A model generated the notes under the pieces. The model did no database searches and was not told where the DNA came from. It saw only the letters and a list, made by a program, of their open reading frames with translations. 52,336 bases of DNA, taken from contig JAHBMJ010002422.1 of the NCBI GenBank assembly GCA_018398765.1, positions 48,161-100,496 of the forward strand, read 5' to 3'. Numbering within the stretch: position 1 is the first letter of the stretch; every line of letters begins with the position of its first letter. Source of the DNA: Chromera velia. Its lineage: Eukaryota; Sar; Chromeraceae. Both the position numbers and the translations under genes were made by a program. Below are positions 1 through 11,381 of the stretch, one piece after another.

Positions 1-249
1 AAAAATCACAAAGAGGCCGAGAGCTAGCGAGAGCTGGGGAGTCTCTCGCTCTCTCTTCTTTTGGAGAACCACCGCGTCCGGCTGAAGGATGCAAAGAAGA
101 TTGCGGGAATCCTCTTTTCAGACATCTCTCTCCCTCCCTCTCTCTCTCTTTCTCGCACTCTCGTCCCCTCGCTTTCCATATTACTAAAAGCAGGCAGCGC
201 TGCTGCCATTTTCGGTTCTCAAAAGTTCTCCGGCGCATTATGAACCCAC

Positions 250-939
250 CCTGTATTGCATTCATAAAGTACGGTCGCTGGGTAGTCCTGTGAGGTCGGG
301 TTGAATGTGAGCTTGCCGTTGTTGAGTGTGATGTCCGGACACGTTGCAGCTGCAGCACAGCGGCATGAGATAGGACATGTCCATGTGTATGTCTGGCGAG
401 GCCTCTGCATGTATATGCGACTACCGAAAAGACAGGGAAGCCATGTAGACGGACATGAGGTCGCCCAATTCTGCATTCAAAGGCCCACAGACAGGCGATA
501 GACCCCCCAGTTGCTCTCAAAACCCACAGCCACCTCCCTTTCTGAGTGTTCATCACCTCCACGTGCCCCATGCAGTATATATGTGTGCATGTATTTATAT
601 ATGCGTGTGCGAGACGGACTCCCTGACCGACTGACGATTGCACACAGGGGGGCTTGTGGGGTCCCAAGTCGTTCCCGCACAGGCCAGCGTGGGCTCTCCT
701 CTCCGGATGTACCCGTCGTTGCACGTATAGACGACGTTATCATTCACCGGATGGGGAAATGTGGTGTTTGATAAATTGGCCTGCCCGTTGGTGTCGGGGT
801 CGGGAGGGGAACCGCAATCAGACTCTACAGGTGCCGGGAAAAAACAGACTGATAAGACGAATAAAAGGAGAACGCGAAACGAGGTACCGCGTCTCCCCCT
901 TGCTCCCCCACTATGCCACTGGAGTGGCAGGGGGCTCAT
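250..939 (-). CDS. Secreted sushi (CCP) domain protein, 3' end beyond the left edge
   Basis: Two exons each encode most of a sushi/complement-control domain. The first (636-824, or from a Met at 939) reads SDCGSPPDPDTNG, then VYTCNDGYI, then TWDPTSPPVC: the usual C..YxC.dGY..C..W..PxC order. It ends at a GTCAGTCGG donor in phase 1. The next exon starts at 349 after a CTGCAG acceptor and reads ATCPDITLNNG then VLYECNTGW, where a second domain is cut at a likely donor near 250; if unspliced it meets a stop at 219. Upstream of the first domain the open frame holds a good signal peptide (RVLLLFVLSVCFFPAPVES), although an alternative acceptor at 825 would make the domain start an internal exon. 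Sushi domains normally bind other proteins outside the cell; the partner here is unknown. The family call is fairly safe; the exon ends are inferred. Confidence 0.6.
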
Positions 940-1735
940 GCCTCTCTTGGATTTATGTTCTGTCGCAAGCACTCAATGTGTCTCTAAGTTGTCGTCGTAC
1001 GGACCTCCAGTGGTCCGTCTCATCGTGCCAGGCCTTCAAATGTAGCGTCGACTGTTCAGAGATACTCGAAAGAAAATGGGACGACAGGACGTGGATCCTT
1101 CTGCGCGCAGAACCGCCGAAGAGAGCTGAACACTAGCTGCTGCATGTCAATGGAACCTTTGAAAGCTAGGATCGATGCATGCATGCATGCAGCTGACATT
1201 TCTTTCGCTCGCGATCGATCGAGTGCGCGCCGGCCCCTAGCTGCATGAATCTCTTAATTTAGGCTTTGTCAATACTGAGTCGGTCCGTCTACGCGTGCCT
1301 TCAGACGGGCAACGATGAAGTCTTTCTGCCAGCCAGAGGACAGACACCCGAAGGTTCATTCTCTGAGCTAGATCAAAAGTGTTCCAACAGGCACACATCA
1401 TGAACAGACCATTGGACTGGATTGAGACGTGCAGAACCACCATGAGCATCTGATCTGAGTCACATGCACCCACTTATGTTGGCCGTCTCCACCGCGATTT
1501 GCAGATTTGCCTCCTCTTTCAACTCTCAAATGGATGAACAGTGTACCCCTCTTTTTGCTGCTGGGTCGTCCTTGCTCTCGCTGCTCCACACTTTCTAACA
1601 GCGACACTTCCTGTTGATTCGGAGCCTTTCCTGTGGAGATCTCTGAGGGCCGTCTCGTTTTGTAGGATATCGGTGAAGCATCCATCTGTGAGGACCAGAG
1701 AGACACTAAAGAAAATCTGTGAGTGCTAGGTGCGA
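940..1735. promoter_or_regulatory. Divergent intergenic region with TGCATGCA/GATCGATC palindromes
   Basis: No believable coding exon was found; the open frames are out-of-frame shadows. Around 1171-1235 there is a run of GCATGCATGCATGC followed by CGATCGATCG, about 500 bases upstream of the plus-strand gene and 230 bases upstream of the sushi gene. Similar palindromes occur in other divergent spacers of this window, so a shared bidirectional promoter element is a reasonable guess. Confidence 0.4.
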
Positions 1736-3269
1736 ATGGAGACTTTCGATCATGGACCGTGCGCTTTTGTTGTGCTTGTGGGGGGAGACGACCCGAAAGT
1801 CGGGGGTCAACTTGAGGAGTTCTTCAAGGAGACGCTGGACAACGAGAGCTCAACGTTCAAGTCTGTCCAGTGGGAATCTCCGGAGTTCTGCCTGCTGCTC
1901 TGGTACACTATTGGAGGAGACGGGGCGGTGGAATTGGTCGGGGTGGAGTTTCCACGAAATCGGTGGGTCCGTCGGTTTCACAATTCTTACAGAGGGCCTA
2001 CAGTAAAAAACAAAGACAAGAAGGAACGCATGTCTGAGGGAGGTAAACACGACCGTACGGATGCTCAAAATAAGTGAAAGCAGAGCAGGAGTCTTGGCAT
2101 AAATCACCTCTCGACGGAAGTGCTGAGCGGACGCATGACTTTACGGACTGGTCGTCTTTACTTGCACTTTCTCGTTGTCCTGCTTTACCAGACGCCTGTC
2201 TTCGCTTTCTTCCTGGTGTTGTCACTTGGCCTTCCTCCATGAACTAAAATGGACCCACAACATGTATCCATCCACACATGCACTCCTTCTCAGTGTCGTT
2301 CTCATAATGCGATTTTGTATAGGGTGCAGTGCGTGTTCCCCTGCCTGTCTTTGGATCCCTCCTGACCACAGTGATACAACGCATGTCCGTCGTAAGATCA
2401 AAAGCGGATGTTCACCGGATAAGTAAAGACTACCACTCCCTAGAGCAACTTGTTTCTGCAACGAATGAAGGGTCTTCTTGACCCAAAACGCTTGACAGAT
2501 TTTTATTTTGTCGTCTGCTGCAGTGTGATTGAAGACGATGCAAAAACTTTTGTGAAGACAAACCTTGAACACCTGCGCAACAAGTCAGTAAGAAGAAAAA
2601 AAAACAGTTCGACGCACTTCTCCGCAACACCTCGACCCTTTGTCCTTTCTCATTTCACGTTCTCCTTTCCTTTCCTTCCTTCTTTCCTTCGTTCCTTCCT
2701 TCCTTCCTTCCTTTTTTCTTTCTCTCTCTCTCTTGTCCTTTCTTTCTTTCTTTTTTTTTTTTTCTGTTTCTTTCTTTCTTTCTTTCTTTCTTTCTTTCCG
2801 TCTTTATTTGTTTATCGGTTTCGTTCTTTCCTTCCTTCGCTTCGTTGCTTGCTTTTTCCCTTGCACGGTCTTTCGCCTTCCTTCCCCGCGCCCCCTATAT
2901 CTCTCTGGCGCTCTGGCTCGCGGTGGCTCAAAATTTTCACTTGCATCGCCTGTCCCTGTGCAAAGAGGAATGCAAGGAATCCGGCGGGCAAGGACTGTCG
3001 ATGCACACTCATGAATTTTGACAGACACTTCGAATCCTGTCAGCCAGTCCGAAACGTCCCCTGTGAGATCAAGAGGTCGAACAAGAGGACCCACGACCCG
3101 AAATTTTGACTGGCGTGCGTCATGATTCTGTCCTGAATTACTTTAAGTGTCGTCAGGTCTTTCATTAGAGTTGAAAAGTTCTGTGTTCACGCGTGCAGGC
3201 TCTGGGACGCTGCAGGTCGAGAAGGCCCTGCTCCAGGAAAACGCTTGCGCATACAAAGAGAACTTATGA
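1736..3269 (+). CDS. Small unknown protein, four exons, 142 aa
   Basis: I do not recognise this protein. Exons 1736-1962, 2524-2583, 2968-3038 and 3199-3269 join in phase (227+60+71+71 nt = 143 codons with stop). Exon 1 begins METFDHGPCAFVVLVGGDDP and contains a strongly protein-like stretch (SVQWESPEFCLLLWYTIGG). Exon 2 reads VIEDDAKTFVKTNLEHLRNK. Exon 3 reads NARNPAGKDCRCTLMNFD and carries two cysteines. The last exon ends QVEKALLQENACAYKENL. Exons 2 and 3 end at GTCAGTAAG and GTCAGCCAGTC donors, typical of the window; the exon 1 donor (GTGGGTCC) was chosen because its phase fits. The third intron acceptor is weaker than the others. No signal peptide or membrane segment is visible. A 5' exon before 1736 is possible because the ATG lies just after a TAG acceptor-like site. 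The second intron holds a long TTCC/TTTC tract (about 2660-2850). Confidence 0.55.
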
Positions 3270-4426
3270 ATGTAGGATCTTTCAATTAGACAACTTTTTT
3301 GAAGTCTTCAACCATGCACTGGCAGCTGTATTCAAACGTAAGAAATAAACAATTTAAATTCTAATGACAATAGAAATATATCAAAATGAATGAAGGTAAT
3401 TCAAGTGTTGAGTGATCATATTATATTAATGACAAAGAGAACTAAAACATAACAAACATAATGATGATATTGCTACAGCCAGTGTAAGTAAAAACACAGA
3501 CTTTCTTACAAATGACTAGGCATATTACAGTAAAAAAAAAGTAAACCAGAATTGGCTTAAATTCAAAGGTTTTTTTTTTTTTTACGGAACACCTAAGCAA
3601 CACTTCTAGCAACACTTGAAGTATGCAACACCCAAACAACAGCTATGCAACACTTAAAGAACAATTGTTTGTCACCATATCATCGAGCAGAAAAAAAAAG
3701 TAAGAATTGGTGTTAATTATTTTTTTTTACTGTGATACGACTAAATAAATGACTATGACGTGTGTCATCACTATCCGTATCTAGTTGCCGATACATCTAA
3801 TGTTAAGCAAGAGAATGTGTGTGTTCAATCTTAGAAAAAAAAAAAAAAAAAAAGAGGATCTGTCAGTAAATCAATTCCAATTCAGTTGCTTTTTTTTCAA
3901 ACTTTTTTACTTCTTGAGCTGCAAGTCTCTTCATGAGACTGACAGGTTTTCACGTGAGCGTCTTCCACCCCACCCACTTCACCTGGTAGCAGTGAACAGT
4001 TTCAAAACTATTTAAAAGCAAAATACCTCACTAAGCTTACTTAAGCTTTATTACAGCAATTACAGTCTATACTACAATCTTTTGTTAATGCCTATTATCA
4101 TCATGATACCACTCCGTCGCCATCGGCAGGATGATTAGCCGATAGATAGATATTTAGCGTTAGGCAGCAACGCATGAAGCAGTTTGGTCATTAACAATAA
4201 TATACATTTTTCATGCTATTTCATGCTTTGACTCAGGAAAATTAAAAACTGTTGTTCAAAATGACTTGGATTGCATATAGAATGCATGACAGTTTAATTT
4301 TTAAAAAGTCAGTCTCCGAATCACAATCAGAGCCACATAATGCAATGGTTTATATGCAGAAGGTGAAATGCAATGCGTGCATTTAAACGCTTTATAAAAC
4401 TACCACCACCTTTACTTTTTGACTGT
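3270..4426. other. AT-rich island between convergent genes
   Basis: Base composition drops abruptly to AT-rich, with many A and T runs and no coding frame of protein-like composition. It lies exactly between the stop of the plus gene and the stop of LRR protein 1. A short GC-richer core is present near 4105-4145. The small open frames here are homopolymer translations. Confidence 0.8.
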
Positions 4427-6085
4427 TTATGCCCTGAAATCATTGTTTTTTTCTGACAGTCTGCTTTTGAAAGCAACCATCGGAAGAGGCTCTTCACTCT
4501 CTCCGGGCTGTCGATTTTGCAGAGCTCGACTCAAAATAAATGTCTTCAAAGAAGGAAGACGACCGGCATTCAAGCCTGTCGCCAACGCCCTCCCTTCCCA
4601 ATTGCCTTGAGGAGACCCAAAAAACAAACTCTGCAGAACCAAAAGAGTGGTCGGTCTCCCTAAAATTGCTTCAGCAAACGCCCTCAACCCTTCTTCCCCA
4701 AAAGGATTTCCATCCAGTCTTAGCTTGGTCAATTCTGCAAAGTCGTTTGTTCGTATGGCGCCAGCAAGTGCCGCCATCCCCCTATCATTCACACAACACT
4801 GGGGGAGACACAAAGACGACAATCTAGGTAGACTTCCTCTTCCAAGCGGAACGGTGAGAAACTCCAACCCCTCGCCCACCCGGGTCCTCGTCAGACACAA
4901 ATGTTCAAGGCCGACAAGCTTCCCCTCAGACACGGCCTGTCCGAACCCCTCCATCCATACCCGTCCAATGCTCTTTCCTAGAATGTTGAGGGATTGCAAA
5001 GAGGGAAGAAGGTCTTTCTGCAAGGCTTCGTTCAAAGGCATCGCGTCTGCCTCTGTCAAATTTGTATTCTCAACGTGGAGCGTACGGAGCTGAGGGAGCT
5101 TTGCACACAGAAGGGAACGGAAAACATCCACATGGGGTTCCGTTTCTTCAGTCGAACACAAAATTTTGAGTCGTTTCAAACAATTGCTAACTTTCTGGTT
5201 TCCAAGAAGATCAACAAACAGCGAAGCAACCATGAGAGAATGTACATGCCAGCTGCCGTTGTCCATCTCAAGAACATAAAGTGGCAGAGGCTTCTCGGCT
5301 CTCAACGCTGCCTCTGCAAACGTTTTTCCTGCCGAATCTTTCTGACCTGACGGACCATCTAACACCTCCAGACTCGTCAGGAATTCTGAATACTTCCCTG
5401 AACAGATACCCTCTGCTTCCTCACTACCAAGTCCCCTTACAGACACATGAAGCGTCTGTATCGGAGGTCGATCTGCACTGCTCAGAGCAGCTAACAGAGC
5501 CTTCACCCCCTTTTCCTGACACCCCCTCCCAGACAACCGGAGACGGCCCAACAGAGGGACCACTGCACCTCGAAGGGCCCCGGCAAACTCGACCACCCCG
5601 TCATCATTTATTTCGGCCGACGTCTCCACTTCCATCACCTCAACTCCCTGCAGCCTTCCCTCTCCGATGGTCTTTGCCAAAATTCGAATGTCACTCTGTA
5701 GAATGCCGGGGCCCTCTAGACGCAATTCCTTCAGAGACTGCAAACTGGGTGCGTACAGGGCGAGGCACAGTCTATGCATCCATGCATCTGCCGGCTGGAG
5801 AGGATTCCAGGTCGATGTCATGTTCCCCCACACACAGCGAAGAGAGAGCGACGATAGACGCAGAGTAGAGGGCTCTGTTATGCAGAGAGAAGAGAAGAGT
5901 GGGTCGAAACGCGACGTTCTGGAGACGGAGCGCAAACAAAAACGGAGAGACGTAAGAGAGGAGACGCAGCCTTCTTCCACGGCCTTCGCGAGGGCTCTAA
6001 TCACTTTCTCTCCTCCAGAGTTGTCTGCAGTCGAAAGAAACAAATGCATATCGATCAGGGGCGATGACAGTGTGCTCCTGCGCAT
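4427..6085 (-). CDS. Leucine-rich-repeat (RNI-like) protein 1, single exon, 552 aa
   Basis: An uninterrupted 552-codon frame with repeated leucine-rich units of the ribonuclease-inhibitor type. Examples are SLKELRLEGPG (about residue 145), PLLGRLRLSGRGCQEKGVKA, SLQSLNILGKS, GLEHLCLTRTRVGEGLEF, LPRLSSLCLPQCCVNDRG and ELTKLRLDGNPFGEEGLRAF near the C-terminus. Spacing between LxxLxL motifs is about 28-56 residues, as expected for RNI repeats with helical second halves. No signal peptide or membrane helix is seen, so a cytosolic or nuclear protein-binding role is likely; the ligand is unknown. The start ATG at 6085 is immediately followed by CGCAG, which could instead be an intron acceptor, so one or more 5' exons may be missing. 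It is the left member of a tandem pair of LRR genes on this strand, and its stop abuts an AT-rich island. Confidence 0.8.
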   Translation of the reverse strand: MRRSTLSSPLIDMHLFLSTADNSGGEKVIRALAKAVEEGCVSSLTSLRFCLRSVSRTSRFDPLFSSLCITEPSTLRLSSLSLRCVWGNMTSTWNPLQPADAWMHRLCLALYAPSLQSLKELRLEGPGILQSDIRILAKTIGEGRLQGVEVMEVETSAEINDDGVVEFAGALRGAVVPLLGRLRLSGRGCQEKGVKALLAALSSADRPPIQTLHVSVRGLGSEEAEGICSGKYSEFLTSLEVLDGPSGQKDSAGKTFAEAALRAEKPLPLYVLEMDNGSWHVHSLMVASLFVDLLGNQKVSNCLKRLKILCSTEETEPHVDVFRSLLCAKLPQLRTLHVENTNLTEADAMPLNEALQKDLLPSLQSLNILGKSIGRVWMEGFGQAVSEGKLVGLEHLCLTRTRVGEGLEFLTVPLGRGSLPRLSSLCLPQCCVNDRGMAALAGAIRTNDFAELTKLRLDGNPFGEEGLRAFAEAILGRPTTLLVLQSLFFGSPQGNWEGRALATGLNAGRLPSLKTFILSRALQNRQPGESEEPLPMVAFKSRLSEKNNDFRA

Positions 6086-6326
6086 GTATGGTATTTTATG
6101 AGGTCAAAAATTACCTGTTTGTCTTCTTTCAATTCGATTTTATTCTCATGAACATTTCCTCATCAGGGCAGCTATCTACAAAATCCGAAGGAAGCGAAAC
6201 CGCAGGAAGAAGGGAGGGTTGACCGATGATGAGAATATGTAAAGAAGGGGAAATCATGGGAGGGACGGAGGGAAAGAACTTCATCTGATCAGATCACAAC
6301 GAAGAGGTGACTTCTGTATGTATACA

Positions 6327-6330
<4 letters not shown>

Positions 6331-6382
<52 letters not shown>
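6331..6382. repeat. (CT)n(GT)n microsatellite
   Basis: A CT run passes directly into a GT run ending TGTAAGG, in the short spacer between the two LRR genes. The rest of 6086-6405 shows no coding exon. Confidence 0.9.
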
Positions 6383-6383
<1 letters not shown>

Positions 6384-6405
6384 GGAGATGTGATCATCTA
6401 GGACT

Positions 6406-8656
6406 TCATTCTCTTTCTGCTGCAGGATCAGGAGACATGGTCACATAGGAGAACTATCGAGGGGCACAGAGGGAGTGCTTATTGACTTCTCTGGCAGTGA
6501 ATTAAGGAGAAAAAAGAGATGGCAAATCTCATCCTCTCTTTCTTCCTTCCCTCCGCCCTGTCTGACCGTCGACAGCCAGGCTCTGAAGAGAGGGGGGCAG
6601 GGAGAGAAGAACCTTGTCTGCCTCTTCGGGGCCGATGCTTCCTCCTGCACGTATGGGGAGAGAAGAGTGCAAAAAGGCATGAGGGGAATCCGTTCATCCC
6701 CCCTGACGCGGCAATTGTCTGTCTGCTTCGACTTGTCTTTCAATTGTCCCAAAAAACGGAAACCGCAGTCTGCTGTAGCGCAGCAAGAGGGGTGAATGCT
6801 ATGTGATCTTACAAGTGGCGTGCACCCGTTGCTTTGAATTGGAAAACATTTCTTCATTCAGGTCGAGTTTCCAAATTTTGTTGCATGCAACCGCACAAAC
6901 CACAAACCATGGAGATCAAAACCCCCGGCTCACGAGAAAACCCCCTAGCTCTGACCTGGATCACATCATGTCAGAATGAACCTCGATCGTTTTTTTTGTT
7001 TCATCGAGTTCGGTTCATCCGACTGACTACATGGCAGAGAGAAAGGGACTCACCAGCGAAATGTAGGCTCGTCAGTCGAGTCCCCTTCTTCGATTGTTCG
7101 AGGAAGCTGAGGAAGAGGGGGAGCGCAGGTCCTGTGACGGCGGAGGGACCTGCATTGCACATCTCGTGGATGTGTTGAAACAAACGGAGTTGAAGACATC
7201 ATAGCAAGACAAGACTGGGCAATTGGATAGAAAGAAAGCTCTGGGAGAACAGAACAGGACCGGGATGAAAAGGGCGTAACGCCATCGGAAGAAAGGCAGA
7301 CACTTAGAGAAAAAGGCCGACGCACATACAGCCAGATCGACTGAGAGAAAAAAGCGACTCCTCCAGGCTTACCGAGACTCAACCTCTTCGTCGATTCAGC
7401 CAGGAAGGAGAGCAACAGGAACAGAAATCGAGGACTCAACTGCAGAGACCCTGTAATGCAATGAAATGCAATGGCGGTGTATGCCCCCCTCCATCCATTT
7501 ATTCATGAATGCGTGCTTGGGAATTCTTTCCGCAACAACAGCATAGAGAGGCAACCATTTGGAGGAACAGGGTAGATTTGACAGCAAAGGATTGTCAATC
7601 TGTTCGTTCATCCTTCTCTGACGCGTCTCTAATCGTGTAGATTTCCCACAGTAAGGAGGGCAAAGGCATGTGTATGGGAAGCGCATGTATTGCCGTTTCT
7701 CCCCCCCCCTCTCTCTCCCTTCTTCCCGAGTCTCGGTCCCTCCCATAAAGACACGAGCATATAGACAGAGTGCTAGTCAGAGAGACCCACTCACTCAGTC
7801 AGGTACTCACGTGAGAGGTCCAGACTCAGTAGAGAGACGTTGATTTTCTTCTGCAGGCATCATTTGGATGAGAAGATCGGCCGAAGGAATCGTCCAAGGA
7901 TTCAGAAATGAGAGGTGCTGACCAGATCGGAAAAGAGAAGAATGGTTGCATGACTCCTCAACAGGCTGCATGAGGAATTCGCATTGCTGGACAGACTTGC
8001 CGGCTAGCTCGTTCAGAAGAAGACAACGTTTTTTCCGACAGAACACAGTTTTTCTTTCTTCAAGAACAACTGCCGCCAAAGAAACAAACTAACAAAAAAG
8101 AACGCGTGCAGACCCACCTTCTTCACGCAGAAGAGAATCAGCCAGGCCATTCCAAAGTATTCCCGGGTCCTTGAAAGCTCTGCCACCAGCTGCAAAGTTT
8201 ATACATAAATCATTGTGAATACAGGCAGCGGATAGTTTTTCGACCCAGCCCGGGTATTTTTTTTTCAATTGCGAGTGTACTCTGACACGCTCTCCTCCTC
8301 TCGTCAATTCGTGAAGCTGTAGAAACCGTGGAAGCGGGCACGCTCCTATTGATGTGAGATACAGTGAGGAGGGCGGTAGACCGTCTGTCTGAGTGAAGCC
8401 CACCTCTGGAGTGACCGTCGGTGTTGCATACTTGAAGAGCAACCAGAGGACGTCTTCCGGAGGGCAGACGGGGCCGTCGCTGCCTGCACAAACATATGAA
8501 CGGTTGAGAAACAGAAGGAATGAAGGACAAATGGGTAGAAGCCTCACAGCTCCTTCATGAGATCTAGATACGACAGTCGAAAGATACATAGAATGGCCAC
8601 GCAGAGGCCCTGAGGGGGGATCACGTGCATGCTTCCGTACCTGCACACTCGGGCAT
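6406..8656 (-). CDS. Leucine-rich-repeat protein 2, eight exons, 196 aa
   Basis: Exons (gene order) 8641-8656, 8287-8483, 8118-8189, 7811-7850, 7373-7450, 7054-7149, 6567-6644 and 6406-6419 join in phase to 197 codons. The joined protein shows clear LRR units that none of the single frames shows: GLPPSSLYLTSIG, INVSLLSLDLSRS, ESTKRLSLGPSAVTG, TRLTSLHFAGGSIGPEEADK and LPPSLQSLAVD. The last of these is the common 'SLPPSLQSL' form. Donors include GTCAGAG and GTCAGACAG. The first exon holds only MPECA; earlier exons are possible. The C-terminal exon (AERE, stop) is short and could be replaced by read-through to a nearby stop. No signal peptide or membrane helix; probable protein-protein interaction scaffold, ligand unknown. 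It is tandem with LRR protein 1. Confidence 0.65.
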
Positions 8657-9252
8657 GCTGGGTGACAGCCCAACACGGTCCGTAAGCTTTGTGATGTGAA
8701 GGTCAAGTCAGGAAGGTGCGAATTCTTCCGCGGAGTTCTTGTGAAAATCCCCTTTTTTGCTCTGGGTTCGATTCAATGATGCATGTGGAGACGGGAGAGG
8801 AGGTGAAAGGAATTTCTTGGATTTTGCCAGAAGGGTGCTGACGTTTTTGCTCAGCGATACTTCAGCCCCTCGGACTGAAGTTGCTCAGCAATCACAAGTG
8901 CTGACAATGATAGGCAAAGTGGTATATAGATACCAACGGCAGGATTGAAACGAGAACCAGCTTTCACCGTCAAAAGATTCGATTCTCGCATGCAGTTGCA
9001 CGAAGGTCAGTCACTCAAATTTGCTTAATTAATTCAGGCCGACCGAGCTAACGCGCATGCACAATCGTGCATCAATCGTGCACATGCATTGCATGCATGC
9101 ATGCATGCTTCGATCGTCGGAGACTTGGAGCTAGGAGTCGGAGATAGTCGGAGCTATAGTGGATCTACCCGCAGATTCTACTGAATCTGTATCGCAAATG
9201 AGTTTGTTGGATTACGGCAGCCGGCTTCTTGTCCGTTTTTCTCTGCTGGCAG
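8657..9252. promoter_or_regulatory. Divergent intergenic region with TGCATGCATGCATGCATG run
   Basis: No convincing exon. Around 9053-9118 there are repeated ATCGTGCA words followed by a (GCAT)n palindromic run and CGATCGTCGG. The region lies between the 5' ends of LRR protein 2 and the Pro/Gln-rich gene. Confidence 0.4.
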
Positions 9253-9348
9253 CGTGGTCCAAACTGTGTGTGGTGTTCCGACATTTTGCTAGAAAGTACA
9301 AACTCCGAGGCCGATTTTTGGATCCCTCCGCATAATCCTCAAGTTTTC

Positions 9349-11337
9349 ATGTGGACCTCTCGGGAAGCAACTGCTTCTCCAGAAGGTGAGTGCCTTAAGC
9401 TTCTCTCTGTCTGAAAGCGGAGGCCTGCTGTCTCCTCTCAGTTCATGCTCAATTGATTCTTTTTCTGTGCTGAGTGCAGAGGCGAACATTGACCCTGAAG
9501 CCAATGCAACAGAAGCAGAGTACAACCAACCATGGACAGGTGAGGGCTATGCACAACAGGGAAGACCGAGATCACACAGCGACGGCGCTCTGCAGGCGGG
9601 TGCTGCGAGAGGTCAAGCACAAGGGGGAATCGGAGGATTGGCGAGAAACGTCTTTCAGTCATTGAAGAGTTTTCTTGGTAGGTCTTTCCCCTTCTTTCAA
9701 CTCCCTTCGTATCAGCGGCCGCGAAAGCATCCTTCACAGCTGTCTCCTTGCAGCCTGTGCACTCATCTCTCTACCAGTGCTTCTTGACTTTTCTCAAAAT
9801 TTTTCCCGCCCCCTTTCTCTCGATCCAAGCGGTCTCGCGCTTTCGGCCCTTTTGTATATATCCGTCTCTCAGGACGTCTCCGTCTCCATCCCGTCTACCC
9901 GTCTACTTTGTCCTCGTCTTCCTCCCTCAGGCCACTTCCTGACGAGGCAACTCTACCATCCCACCAGCTCGCATTCCCACTTTTCCTCGTCCTGTCTCCT
10001 TCACTGTGACGCTGCTGTGGTCATCGCAGTTCCCGTCTCCTCCGTGAGATTTTCGAGTCGGCTGAAACTCCTTGACGGGCTTCTCGAGCTCGCTCGCCTC
10101 CTGCATCTCCCCCACTACACAGCCATGAATGTCATGGAGAAAGAGTAAATGACTTTCACGCTTGCGCTTTCCTTCCAACTGTCGTTCGAGTGCAGCGTGG
10201 ATGTTCCTTCCAACTCGAGAAGTGGGGGTGCCCAACAGATACTACTTCGACAACCACTCACAGGTCTGTTCCTCAGGACTTTATTTGTCTGCAGAGAAAG
10301 GCTTTTGTTGCACATGTGCCACTGAGACCGTCAAGGATGAAGAGACAGGACGGCACTCAGCCTTGAGGGACCCCTCAAGATTCTGCGAGGGGGGCATTCG
10401 AGATTGTTCATGAAAGATGGGGATGACGCCCCTTCCCTCCTTTCTACCACGTTCGATAGAAAGTTTGAGCAGGCAGCTGTGCATACAAGTGCAGGCACTC
10501 ACGCTTCCATCTGCATACACTCGATGAATGTTTCCATCGAATTCCACGATTCAAGTGATTGGAATGAATGCAGCAATGGAAGTTGGAGGGCGGAGAGGAC
10601 CCAGAGGAGGAGGAGAGGGTGCGGATGGCGTTGCAAACCTCGGCATCGGTAGGTGAGAGGGAAGGATTCAATCCGTCTGCCTGTCTGAGAAGCAAAGAGA
10701 AGGGAAGAAAGAAAGATTATGTTGTATTCTAGTCTCGTCAGTAGATGAGCATCGGTTCTTTTGAGTGTTTGTGGAAGAAAGTGACATTTCTCTTGGAATG
10801 AACGAGGGACTCTCAGACTGCATGGGAAACTCGGTCGACGCAGCGGGGAAGAGAAGGGTGTCCCCTTCTTTCCGCTTCGATCGAATACGCCCTCCATGAA
10901 AAAGAAAGAGACCGGAAAGAAAGACAGTTGCGATCGTTCCCCTTTTCTTCCTCGAGTCCCTTGAGAATCTTTCCTCACGGCCCTGCACACTCGACCGCTT
11001 CTCTTCGGTGTCCGTCTGCCTGCCTGCCTGCCTGTCTGAAAAGACACTCAACGTTTGTGCCTGCTTTCTGCGCGTCCTTCTGTCTGTGTAGGGATATTTG
11101 CCCGGAGAGAGCCGACCCCGTCCCCAATTTTCCCAAACGGACTCCCCCGTCAACTACTACAGGCAGCCCCTTCCAGCAGACAACAGAGGCCCCCCCCCCC
11201 TCGGCCCTCCACTCTCCCCTCCCCCACCGCCCCCGAGTGACTCAAACGGACGCCCCTCTGGCCCCCGCACGTACTACCAGCGTCCTCTCTCCACAACCGG
11301 TCAGCCCATTTCTGTGTGAGGGTGCGGATGAACGTGT

Positions 11338-11381
<44 letters not shown>

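Noticed and set aside
2640..3014. Phe/Ser/Leu-rich frames in the TTCC/TTTC tract
   Set aside because: Translation of a pyrimidine microsatellite inside an intron.
9751..10148. Long plus-strand open frame beginning ACALISLPVLLDFS with a hydrophobic start
   Set aside because: It is in the right phase after an acceptor, but it is a T/C-rich pyrimidine tract by composition, ends in a stop before the rest of the gene, and skipping it gives a better joined protein.
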